Below, piece after piece: positions 13,501 through 23,063 of a stretch of DNA of 64,000 bases. This stretch comes from Phaseolus vulgaris (Eukaryota > Streptophyta > Magnoliopsida > Fabales > Fabaceae), in NCBI RefSeq assembly GCF_000499845.2, contig NC_023755.2, positions 34,643,253-34,707,252 of the forward strand, given 5' to 3'. The notes below the pieces were generated by a model. That model saw only the letters and a program-made list of their open reading frames with translations. It was not told where the DNA came from and did no database searches. Position 1 is the stretch's first letter. The number at the start of each line of letters is the position of its first letter. The position numbers and the translations under genes were made by a program.

Positions 13501-13877
13501 TATGCCAATGAGGATGTGTCACTAGGCTCTTGGTTTATTGGACTTGATGTGGACCACATAGATGATCGAAGACTCTGCTGTGGTACACCACCAGGTGAAG
13601 ATTTCTCCCACAATTATATATGATATTGACCTATATAAGGGACTAATTGGTATCATCAAATCATTATTCATTTGGTTAGTTTATTGATTAATTAATAACT
13701 GTCTACATTTCCATGTTCGTTGTGGCAGATTGTGAATGGAAAGCACAGGCAGGCAATGTTTGTGTTGCTTCATTTGATTGGACTTGCAGTGGAATTTGTA
13801 GGTCTGCGGAAAGGATCAAAGAGGTCCACAAGAGATGTGGGGAAGGTGAGAAAGCTTTATGGAGTGCCTCTTTCTAG
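10530..13877 (+). CDS. B3GALT: Beta-1,3-galactosyltransferase (GT31), 407 aa, 11 coding exons
   Basis: Coding exons: 10530-10639, 11655-11751, 11894-11967, 12052-12263, 12362-12425, 12603-12675, 12832-12952, 13076-13163, 13263-13388, 13485-13594, 13729-13877. All introns are GT-AG and phases join exactly (1224 nt including stop). The product is a type-II Golgi enzyme: short basic N-terminus, one membrane anchor (about residues 20-36), a stem (DUF4094-like) with a predicted helical segment around [16 protein letters not shown], then the galactosyltransferase domain from about residue 137. Visible family motifs are [17 protein letters not shown] (153-161), the metal-binding DDD (243-245, in KVDDDVHV) and the NEDVSLGSW block near 331. 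A cysteine-rich tail with CEWKAQ and CSGIC follows. In the plant family such enzymes transfer galactose from UDP-Gal in beta-1,3 linkage, for example onto arabinogalactan proteins. The overall architecture agrees with Arabidopsis B3GALT members; the exact orthologue is not settled. Confidence 0.95.
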
Positions 13878-14174
13878 TGGCATGGCGGCTAGGAGTTCCT
13901 CCAAACTCAGGAGGAAAGAACCTCCATAATGAAACTAGGCTGCAAGAATCTTCCTTTTCTTTTTGCATAGTTTTGGGAAAGTATAGAGAATTTTCATTTT
14001 ACTATAGAGAAGGAAAGAGTGGAGGAGAAAAAACAAAAAGAAAGGACTTGAAGGGGATTTGACCATGGTGGCTGCCAGAATAGGAGGCTTTGGACAGTCC
14101 ATCCCACCAATTCTTTGATGCTTGACGGGGCACTCTGTGTGTTAATAGTTCCATTCCATACCTATCAAGCTCCT

Positions 14175-14180
14175 AATAAA
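14175..14180 (+). terminator. Poly(A) signal of the galactosyltransferase gene
   Basis: AATAAA lies about 300 bases after the stop codon at 13877, followed by T/G-rich sequence (14190-14235). The mRNA probably ends near 14200-14220. Confidence 0.55.
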
Positions 14181-14220
14181 TGTAGATATAGATTTGGTTG
14201 GATGTTGCTGTGTTTTTTCC

Positions 14221-17200
14221 TTTCATTTTTTAGTTCCTCACATGTAATACCATAAGACCAAATTCACAAACCTAGAAAACTGACCACTTTTGTCTGTCTT
14301 GTTGGTTATACACTATAAACTCCAAACATAGAATACATAAAATGGTTCTCAACTGCCACAACAAGGTATAATAAAGGGAAAAGACCAAAACCATGTTCCA
14401 ACTTGGCCATTACCAATTCAAACCTTTGAATTCCCATGAATGGAATACCTAAACACATTGGACCTTATATCTATGGCTTTCCTAAATTGATTGTGGTACC
14501 TTTTTCTGTGGTTTTGTAAGTCATTAAGTACTACTTATATGAACATTTTGTTACAGAAGAGAATCGAAAACCAGTTCCATGAGTGCACATATACCTGCAC
14601 ATATACCAGTTTCATGAGTGCACATGAAATTTTTAACCACTACACTAATAAAGTTGGTTAAGTCATTAAGTCACTCAAGACTTTTTTCTAGGAGCTTCTT
14701 AAGGTGTTGAAAATTGCAAGCAAATGGTTTGAACCAAATAAATTAAACGTATGATGGAGTTAGGTACAACAATGGGGATTGTGACATTGGATGAAAAAAC
14801 TTAAAAAGTCTTTCTTTTTTGTGGTCAACGATCTAGAAAAGTCCAAAGTGAGAAAATTACAAGGTTTAGGGATTTAGTTCTATGCTCTCACCAAGATGGT
14901 GGGCCCAACTACCCTATCCAACAGACATGGTACAATTAGTAATGAAGTAGTATTAATTGTTTGATTAAAGTAAAACCCTAGCCGTAAAGAAAGGGGTGCA
15001 GAAAATGTAGTTGAATACTTGAAGTTGCAACTATCACTTTCCTTCTGGTAATCACTTTCTTAGGAACAAGGTAAAAGGAGCCTCTTCTGTACCAACTGTG
15101 CCAAGAACACACACATAGGGTAATAAGAAGAAAATTGATGTTATTATGGTACAACTTCACTGGGGCCAGTACACAACTCATGTGCAGAACCTAATATTTA
15201 ATTACTTAACAAATGCTCCTAAGAGATTCCTTAACAACTTGACCATGTGTCCCACAAACTCAAAACAATGTTTTTGTAAAGGAGTTTAAAAGACAAAAAG
15301 GGAAAAAACTATGATCATGACTTACAATGGCATGTGGATTTCTGAACGGGAATAATAACGAAGCAAGGGAAAATAATAGAAAAAAAAAAGAGGATTTGTA
15401 AGAGAATTTTTTTCCTTTTCTTTACTAATAAGGATTCTTCTACTAACTAAATCATATGAACTAACAAAGATGGACTACTTTAATTAGGCTTAAAATATTT
15501 TCACAAAAGTTATAAAGCAAATGACTATCCAATTTGGGTGAGTGTGTATAAACTTTAGATTATCAAGTTTTTGTAAAATGAATTGAAGTATAAGTGAGTT
15601 TAAAGTACTATTAATGTTTTATTTTTGAAAATTTTTTAAAAGTATTTTTTTAATAACACTTGATATAAATTTGTCTAGTTAATACAACATTATATTTTTT
15701 TTCATTTGTGGATACATGCATTTAACAATAATAAATATAAATTTAAAAAATAATTTTCGAAAAGGGCTGATATAATTTCACATTCCCTTTTGTAAAGAAC
15801 CTAATTAACCTTTTTGAAACAATTTTTTTACTTTTTAACTTGTTGACCATTATTTGGTTCCTACAAAGAAAAAAGGACTGACAATTATATACATTTAATA
15901 AGTGTAAAAAGGTGTATTCTTTTAAATGGCTATAATTAGTTCCAGTTCTAAGATTTTAGGGGCTAATAATAAATGAGTGAATGTGTTATTTTCTAATGAT
16001 ATTTAAATATATTTTTAGTTTATGCAGAGGAGTTATTATTATTATTCATTTTCATGATTTTTTGGGGTGGTTTATATCTCTAATTTTTTTTAACAGGAGG
16101 GGGCGAGTACTTTTTATTCCCACTATTTCTTTCTTAATTTAATATTTTTTATGGGTAACTCACTTTAAATTGTTAAATTAAAAGAATAAAAAATGTAGAT
16201 ACAAAGTAATTTTACTAAAATTATTTTAAAATAATTTCATCCATCCCTATTTTATATTTTATTTTACTAATCATTTTATTGTATTTAAATTTTCTTTTGC
16301 TAATCATTTTTATAAACAGATTCAGAATAGAGACCAATACTTCATCTTTGTTGAAAACAACTTTTTTATACCATCTTCAAGCTCCAAAACCAAAAGCTTC
16401 TAGCTGCAGAAAGATAAGAGAATAAAAACACATTTTAAAAAATATACTGATTCTATTTATTCAATATGAAATCCTCTTATTCCTTGTCATATCATTAAAA
16501 AATTTACTAAAATCAATAGGAATATTTTTACTATATTAATAATCTTTACTAAAGTCACTTTACATTCACAATTATTTTTTTCATCACATTTTCCTTAGGC
16601 CTCTAATCATGTTGTACTCAACTAAACTCAATTACATTTTTAAAGTTGGGTTGGATTTTATAGGGCATCCAAATTTAGAAATGGGATGAATAACAAGTTT
16701 ATCACAAATTTCAAACTCAATGCAACAAACTAAACTCAACTACATAATATTATAATAAAAATATTATTTGTCTAATAAATTTTCTATAAAAACAATTTGA
16801 TTCTTATCATATTAATATTATTTATAAATAGGTTCATTATAAATATTTCATTTTCCTTGTAAATATTTAAAATACTTATTTTAAGATTTATTTCCTTAAA
16901 AAATGATTATATTTTTAAATTACTTAATATATGATTTATGACTTGATCCAATCCAACCTAATAATAATTTGTTAAATTGAATCATGTTGTTAAATAAAGA
17001 GGGTAAACCCAACTCAACGCGATAAAATTTAACTAAATTAGATCAAAAAAACTTAAACCCGACTCAACTATGCCTACTTATATCCTCAATACCAAGTAGT
17101 ATTCCTTTATTAAATCCCTCTTTGAATGTATATAGATTATAAAAAAGAGTTCATAAAAGTGTAATATTAATTTATTATCAAATAAGACATATGTCCAAAT

Positions 17201-17552
17201 CAAAAGGCCACATGGATAGATAATAATCAAAATTATAGAAAATAATTTGCAAAGAATTTAAAAAAGACATATCTATTTACTATTCATTATTTCCATATTT
17301 CTATTTATACGATTTTCTATTTAGATTTTAGAAAGAAACTTGAATATGTATATTGGAACTCTTTTTTTCCTTTTAAAAAATAACATGATATCATCTAATG
17401 TTATAACAAGCTTTTTAACAATAACAGTTGATAAAAAAATACTATTTTTTTCTTATAATATTTATGTCATATATAGTATTTGTTTTAGCAAATTTTCTGT
17501 TTAAATTTAGTTTAACTCTAAAAAGTCCAAAGATTTTTTATTATGTAGTCTC
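14221..17552. other. Intergenic DNA, no gene recognised
   Basis: Contains a short direct repeat at about 14570-14630 (CATGAGTGCACAT occurs twice). Around 16600-17080 there is a segment rich in AACTCAACT-like and ACTCAAC motifs that looks like a dispersed repeat. The 67-codon - strand frame at 14978-15181 matches nothing I recognise. Confidence 0.45.
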
Positions 17553-17983
17553 CATGCTATAAGAAAAATGATAAATCGTGAATGAAAAAATAGTCACTAA
17601 ATTATCGAAAACTGATTTAATGATCAACAAAAATTGGTCACTAATGTCTTGATCATTGATGCATAATAATTGATTTGGTGACCAAAAATCGTGACTAATT
17701 TAGTGACAAAAAACTAAGATTGATTTAATGATCGAAAACTTTGACTAATTTAGTGTTCGAAAACTCTGACTGAATTTGCGATTGAAATCTATGATCAAAT
17801 TTGTGATTGAAATTTGTAATAAAGTGTCGGAATCTGTAACAAAAATCAATGTGATTTTAAAATCTTAATTTCGTCACTAAATTTGTTACTAATTCTTTAT
17901 TCTTTTGAAATTCTTTTTCTAAACAAATATAAACCTAATAAATGCTTTGTACAATACAATTTCATCACAATAACACCAATTTT

Positions 17984-17984
<1 letters not shown>

Positions 17985-18033
<49 letters not shown>
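17985..18033. repeat. Compound (AC)n(AT)n microsatellite
   Basis: An AC dinucleotide run passes directly into an AT run. Simple repeat within the CACTA remnant. Confidence 0.95.
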
Positions 18034-18099
18034 CTAAGATTAAGTAATACAAACATCTAAAAAAAAAGTTGATAGTGATGTTGTTACATAACTAAGATT

Positions 18100-18219
18100 T
18101 TTAAGTTGGAAGGTGTTCCTTGGTTGGAGGTTGGTAAGACGCTAACTCTCTATGTATAAGGGTTGGACCACCCCTGAAGTGGTTCCCATTTATTTATTTT
18201 TTATTGCTGATAAAAAAAA
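18100..18219 (+). mobile_element. 5'-truncated LINE 3' tail with 10-bp target-site duplication
   Basis: The segment ends with the tail shared by several LINE copies in this window: GGGTTGGACCACCCCTGAAG, then TTTATTTATTTTTTATTGCTGA, shown here only by its first and last parts, then TAAAAAAAAA. AACTAAGATT occurs immediately before it (18090-18099) and immediately after it (18220-18229), the signature of target-primed reverse transcription. Only about 120 bp of the element were inserted. A third AACTAAGATT at 18032-18041 predates or duplicates the target. Confidence 0.7.
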
Positions 18220-18297
18220 AACTAAGATTCAATGAAAATAATCCAATAACATTAAAATTATAAAATCTAAGTAAGGTAAGGAGAATAAAGTTTCTAT

Positions 18298-18610
18298 TCA
18301 TATAGGAGGTTGAAAGTCTATTTTCTCCATCAATAGATGTAATATTTTGTTATTTTTCTGAATTTCTTTTTCATTATTCAATATTGTATCACGAAGGTCA
18401 TTCCTTTCAATTTCAGCTGCAAGAAACCCTTTTTTAACTGTTGATTCTCCCCCCTCATGACCTGCATAGACGAAGATGTAGAATCATGATAGGATTCTCT
18501 CTCAATTGCTTTGGCTGACTCAAATCTAATCTCATACACCTTGCCTTTGTTAATTCTAAAGTTGTAATTCCTCAGGTGGAGACACCCCTGTATCAGATAC
18601 TAATTGGATG
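18298..18610 (-). pseudogene. Transposase fragment with coiled coil (plant Ptta/En/Spm-like)
   Basis: The - strand reads KGKVYEIRFESAKAIERES, then a predicted coiled coil beginning MRGENQQLKKGFLAAEIERN and continuing to LLMEKIDF, and stops at 18298-18300. A basic KGKVY-type motif followed by a C-terminal coiled coil is how plant CACTA TNP-type transposases end. Upstream exon-like pieces reach about 18790 in other frames. Its placement between a CACTA-like terminus and the copia insertion supports the assignment. It is incomplete and probably non-functional. Confidence 0.4.
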
Positions 18611-18825
18611 CTTCTTCCCATGCATGGATAAACTATGCCTATGAACATCTAAATAAAAGTGGTAATACATTCGAAAAAATAAAAAAACACCAATACAAAT
18701 ATGTTAGACAAATGACATATCACATTTATTTTTCATTTACATCCATATGTGTTGATCTCTGATCCACCCGTGTTTTGTCCTTCCGTTGGTGTATGACGAA
18801 ACAACTCTCATGGGCTAGGAGGTTT

Positions 18826-19855
18826 TGTTAGAATTTCAGGACTAAAACAAGAGATGGGGAGGGGGGGTTGAATTGTTTATGCAAGATTTTCGCAAACTTT
18901 GAAGGTTTAATGAAAGTCACAAGCAAAATCAAAGATACAGAGCAAGTTCAGCCAAAATCAAATCTATTTTTAACTTGATTCCAGAAAATCAATCGGTTGT
19001 TTCTTCGATTCAACCGATTGTTTTTAATCAGCAGTGTATAAAAACAAAGATTAAACTCTTTTAATTTACAGCCAGTCCCCAGAAACACCTGAAAATTTCA
19101 CTAACAAATCAAACCCTTTTGATTTACAGCAGACACAACAAAGAGATGTTCTTGAACCCTTCAAGAACACAACCTTCTCTTTGCAAACACAACACAGATC
19201 AGAAAACCCTTTTGATTTGTACCACACAACCTTATAGAAGTACAAAGATTAAAAGAAGAGGAAAGATTACATCTGGATCAATTCACAAAATTGAAAAATT
19301 GACTTTACACGCAACAGTCCTATTCTTCTTGAAGAAAAGTCCAAAACCTTAGGCAATCTTAAAAAACTTGATTTCAAAAATGCAATCTGAATCTCTTGAA
19401 AAAATATCTTCAGCTAGGAGTATAAAACCCTTTTTATAGCCTCCAAATAGCTGTTAAAATCGTTAAAAACAGAAGTAGTTTGAAAATCAGTCAAGACAGA
19501 TTTAACAAACTTAACAAAACTCTGTTAAGAAATTTAAAAAATAATCGATTGATTTATCGAAACAACCGATAGAATTGGTTTGACAACAAAGTCAACCAAA
19601 GTCAAATTGTTTCAAACTCTTTTAAAAACTTCTAAGTGTTAAAAAAACCGATTGAAACGATAAATCAACTAGTTGATTTTCCACTTAACTTTGAAAACTT
19701 ATCTTTTTTAAAAGGTTTCAAGATCAAATGACCTTGGATTCATTCTTTGAAGTGGATTACAAATTTAAACACTACACAATACCCAACAAAACAAGCAACA
19801 ATAGAACTTCACACAATTCTTCAAGATTTGGAGTCATCAAAGTCTTTGTTCAACA
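18826..19855 (-). repeat. 3' LTR of the copia element (1030 bp)
   Basis: On the - strand it starts TGTTGAACAAAGACTTTG and ends CCTGAAATTCTAACA. A promoter-like TATAAAAA is read on the - strand at 19431-19438. About half of it matches the copy at 33945-34440; compared with that copy it lacks roughly 65 bp near 19048, where the right copy carries extra sequence (34167-34235). Confidence 0.8.
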
Positions 19856-20204
19856 ATCTCCCCTCATTTGATGAAGACAAATCCTTCGTTGCTTGTGTTG
19901 TTCAGTTTGAGTTCGAAGGAACCTTCAAAACAACAATTGTGCATTTACTACGTAGCAATATATCCCAGGTTAAAATAGTACCAAAGAACCAATTTTCATC
20001 ATGTGGTTTTAAAAAAGAAAACCAGCAACATCAATGTGAAAAACAATGTAGAATTAGAGCAAAGCAGTAGTAACACAACAAAAAACTTAGCAGAATCTAA
20101 ACCAGATAAATGTAGGAAATGTTCAATATAAAACCAACACATAAAACCAGATATATCTCCACCTATTTATCTTCACAAATAGAGTAAGACAACAAAAAAA
20201 AAAA
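19856..20204 (-). other. Copia 3' untranslated region and polypurine tract
   Basis: On the - strand the stop of the RNase H frame (20205) is followed by about 340 bp of untranslated DNA and then AATGAGGGGAGAT directly before the LTR start. The purine run at 19856-19866 is the plus-strand primer site expected for copia elements. Confidence 0.65.
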
Positions 20205-20528
20205 CTAAGAGATATTGTGAGAATCAAGAATACCCAACTCATTTCTCAATAAGAAAAACCTATCCTTGGGCAGTGGCTTTGTGAATATATCTGCAAGTTG
20301 CTTGTTGGTTTCAACAAATTTAACTTCACATTCCCCATTGTTTACATGGTCTCGTATAAAATGATGGCGAATTTCAATATGCTTGGTTCTGGAATGCTTA
20401 ATTTAATTTTTGGTGAGATTAATAGCACTCATGTTGTCACACAACAAGGGTACCTTGGGAAGTTTTAGACCAAAATCTTCTAGCTGTTGTTTGATCCAAA
20501 TAATTTGAGCACAACATCTTCCAACAAC
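20205..20528 (-). pseudogene. Copia RNase H C-terminal part
   Basis: The - strand gives IIWIKQQLEDFGLKLPKVP, then LLCDNMSAINLT and KHIEIRHHFIRDHV, then QLADIFTKPLPKDRF, ending NELGILDSHNIS and a stop at 20205. These are the terminal blocks of copia polyproteins. One internal stop follows INLTKN. The frame is cut at 20529 by the AATGT target duplication of the gypsy-derived insertion and resumes at 24926. Confidence 0.8.
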
Positions 20529-20533
20529 AATGT

Positions 20534-21265
20534 TGATGGCATTTCATGTGTTCTTCTTGAATCAAAGTAGTGAAAGTGATGCGGAAGCAATGGGTGAGTG
20601 AAACAAAGCCCTCCTAGGAGTTGCGTTGGCTTTGAAGGTGCATGATGAGTATGGGTTTGAGAGGTTCGGCCAGCTCAAGGGAGAAAGGTGAAAGGATTGA
20701 AGTTTATAGCCTAGATTTCTAGGAGAAGTAAAGCTAGTGCACAAAATGGGCAGCATAACAATACTCAATTAAACTTGAAAATACAAGGTGTAGGCTCCTC
20801 CTTTTATAGGCTAAGGAGGACCATAATGCAACCCTAATGCTAGCCAAATGAAATGTAAATGTGAAGCACATGGGTGCACATGGCACATGGGTGCACATGG
20901 GGAGGGGTGTGTCTAGTTTTTATGCTCACCCCCTCCATGGTCTTTCTAGAATGTTTCACACAAATATGCTTTCTACACTACTCTAATTACTAAGCACCCT
21001 TAGTGGGCCTTTATGTAACAATTACAAAGGTCTTCTCTTCCCAAAACCGTAGCTTTGACCCATGTGTATGTGAAGCTAGACGGTCTAGAAGGAATCCTCA
21101 TCATGGCCTAAACGCTCCTTATGTAGCCGCTCCTCATCATGGCCTAGACGCTCCTCTTCATGGGCTAGACGCTCCTTTTTGAGTCTAGACGCTCCTCATT
21201 ATAGGCTAGACCGTCTAGTCTTGGAGGCTTGGCTTTCATCGTGTGGTGAGCTTGGGCCCTCCTCC
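20534..21265 (-). repeat. LTR-like 3' end of the gypsy-derived element
   Basis: On the - strand it begins TGATGGAGGAGGGCCC just after the purine tract AAGAGGGAGGGGA and ends CATGAAATGCCATCA. A TATAAAAG box is read on the - strand at 20802-20809. Short internal repeats include a doubled ACATGGGTGCACATGG near 20868-20905. A second copy was not found at the other end. Confidence 0.5.
21085..21235. repeat. Minisatellite with TAGACGCTCCT units
   Basis: CTAGACGCTCCT or close variants recur about every 25-30 bp (21110-21200). The outer borders carry the complementary pair AGACGGTCTAG (about 21080) and CTAGACCGTCTAG (about 21205), so the array is bracketed by an inverted repeat. It lies in the LTR-like end of the gypsy-derived element; isolated GCTAGACGGT-type motifs recur in the same element at about 23310. 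Confidence 0.6.
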
Positions 21266-21266
21266 A

Positions 21267-23063
21267 TCATCCCCTCCCTCTTGAAAAGGATTTGTCATCA
21301 AATCCAAAGCTTTTGCTTTTGAGGGGGCTTGTTGTGGCTGGATGGTGTCCATCATCTCCTCCTTCGGGAAAAGATCTATCCTCAGATTTGCTAACTTGAT
21401 CTCGGATAGCAGCCTCTTGCTTCGTCAAGGTGTGTCCTCCCGGATCAAATATCAACCTATGAGAATCTTGAAACAAAGCAAAGGAGTTGGAGTGAGTATT
21501 TGGAGAACAATTAATTGTGTGAAGTTGCCATCTTTGTTTTTCTCTTGTTTTGGTCAACTTCTCACAATGCTTCCCTTTTGATGGTTGTAGGTGCCTTCTA
21601 ATCCTCTTATGTTTTCTAAAATTTCCAAAAGTAGTTACTTTTTCCTTAGGCATAATCCCTTTAGGAAATGGTGACAACTTTAAAAAGACAAGAGGACTAT
21701 GTTCACATACAACTTCAAATGGAGAGATATGAGTAATCTTGTGGACTACTCCATTGTATGCATGCATAAAAGGAAAAGGATTCTTATCCCAAGAATTGTG
21801 GGTGTCCTTCATGATTTCGTGAAGCATAGAAGGGAGAGCTATGTTTTCAAATTTTGGAGCTCTATCCGTTATTTTTGAAAATAAATCATGGAGGCTTGTC
21901 ACTTTTCTTAAGAAGAGTTTATCCACTTCCATGAAGAAAGAATCAAGACCTTTTGTTGTCCTAGGAAGCTCTAATATGAAATTTAGGTTTATGTCTTCCC
22001 AAGGATCATTTGCAAAAGGTGAAGGAGTATAGAGTTCATGAGACATCGCCTTAGATGTATTTTTAAAACACGGAATGTATCTAGGGTAATGTCTTTGAAC
22101 ATCTTTTCTCATGGGTGACAATAATTTTCCTTTTAAAAGCTCTAGAGTTTTATCAACTCTAATTTGACCCATGAGTTCTCCTTCATGAAGAATTTCTCTT
22201 TTATGTGTGAAGGTAGTCTCGTTGATACAACCTTTGTTCATGGAAATTTCAATTCGTTGCAAAGGTTGTCTCCATAAGACATGACAAGTTTCTTTAGGCA
22301 CTACTTCACATAAAAAATTGTCTTTGTAGATGCCTATAGATGACTTGACCTTCACTTGGTGATATCTTGGCATGTATGTAAAATAATCTACTATATTTTT
22401 ATCTATGCAAGCCTTTTTTAAAGATTCTTCTTTTTTTTCTAGACTTGCAAGTGTTCCTTTACAAAAGGTAAGGCTAGGTTGTTCAACAAGAGGTATATTT
22501 TCAAATGTATTTTCAACTTTTCCTTCTTGTTGAATGACCTTGTGGGAAGGAACACTCTTCTCCCACGCCTTTTGTTTCCCAAGGGTTTTCTCTTGCTTTT
22601 CTATTTTTACATTTTCTTCACTCTCACTAGCTTCTTTTTCTTGGCTACTATTCTCATCTTTGTCCCTTAAGATCATAGATCTTTCATTGAAACATTGAGA
22701 TGCTAATTGATCATTGCCAAGGTATTCTAAACATGGAATTTCTCTAGCTTGAGTGTGAGAGATATGCTTGGTTAGGTTTTCTTGTCTCTCTTTCCTAGCT
22801 CTCCTAGGGAATTGTTGATGATATTCATTTTTCCTAAGATTTTCTTCCCCAAGATAATCATGATGTTTAGAGCTAGATGCATGAGAATGTAATTTTTTTG
22901 AAAATTGAGACTTCTCATTCTTTGCTTTAGTCAATTCATTAGTTTTGATCTCATTCTCCAATTGTTTAGATGAAATTGATTGAATATCCTTAGTAAGTTG
23001 TTTCAAAAGAGATTTCAAGGATTTCACCTCACTTTTAAGAGATTTAGAGGAGTGAGAAGACAT
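21267..23063 (-). CDS. 598-codon chimeric gag-protease-integrase remnant without RT
   Basis: A single uninterrupted frame from ATG at 23063. Residues 1-60 form a charged, probably helical gag-like region. Residues 111-124 (CLEYLGNDQLASQC) are a decayed zinc knuckle: the first and last cysteines remain, the second cysteine and the histidine are replaced. Residues about 195-270 resemble the gypsy protease region (LCEVVPKETCHVL). From about 294 the integrase follows (MGQIRVDKTLELLKGKL, then DPWEDINLNFILELPRT), with the catalytic Asp of the usual MDF motif replaced by Asn. Residues 433-470 match the integrase end (AYNGVVH...SPFEVV), and the tail has FPEGGDD as in gypsy polyprotein C-termini. All of RT and RNase H, and the second catalytic region of integrase, are missing. 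A frame this long without stops is unusual for a fossil; protein function is doubtful. Confidence 0.6.
   Translation of the reverse strand: MSSHSSKSLKSEVKSLKSLLKQLTKDIQSISSKQLENEIKTNELTKAKNEKSQFSKKLHSHASSSKHHDYLGEENLRKNEYHQQFPRRARKERQENLTKHISHTQAREIPCLEYLGNDQLASQCFNERSMILRDKDENSSQEKEASESEENVKIEKQEKTLGKQKAWEKSVPSHKVIQQEGKVENTFENIPLVEQPSLTFCKGTLASLEKKEESLKKACIDKNIVDYFTYMPRYHQVKVKSSIGIYKDNFLCEVVPKETCHVLWRQPLQRIEISMNKGCINETTFTHKREILHEGELMGQIRVDKTLELLKGKLLSPMRKDVQRHYPRYIPCFKNTSKAMSHELYTPSPFANDPWEDINLNFILELPRTTKGLDSFFMEVDKLFLRKVTSLHDLFSKITDRAPKFENIALPSMLHEIMKDTHNSWDKNPFPFMHAYNGVVHKITHISPFEVVCEHSPLVFLKLSPFPKGIMPKEKVTTFGNFRKHKRIRRHLQPSKGKHCEKLTKTREKQRWQLHTINCSPNTHSNSFALFQDSHRLIFDPGGHTLTKQEAAIRDQVSKSEDRSFPEGGDDGHHPATTSPLKSKSFGFDDKSFSRGRG

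Larger units (their letters stand above)
17553..18825 (-). mobile_element. Degenerate CACTA (En/Spm-like) element fragment
   Basis: The left edge reads CTATAAGAAAAATG, close to the CACTATAAGAAAA terminus of plant CACTA transposons. It is followed (17570-17900) by degenerate repeats on a theme of GTCACTAAATT and TTTAGTGACC in both orientations, as in CACTA subterminal regions. Further right, 18298-18600 on the - strand encodes transposase-like sequence (separate entry). The element appears cut at 18826 by the copia LTR and carries a later LINE-tail insertion at 18100-18219. Confidence 0.45.
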
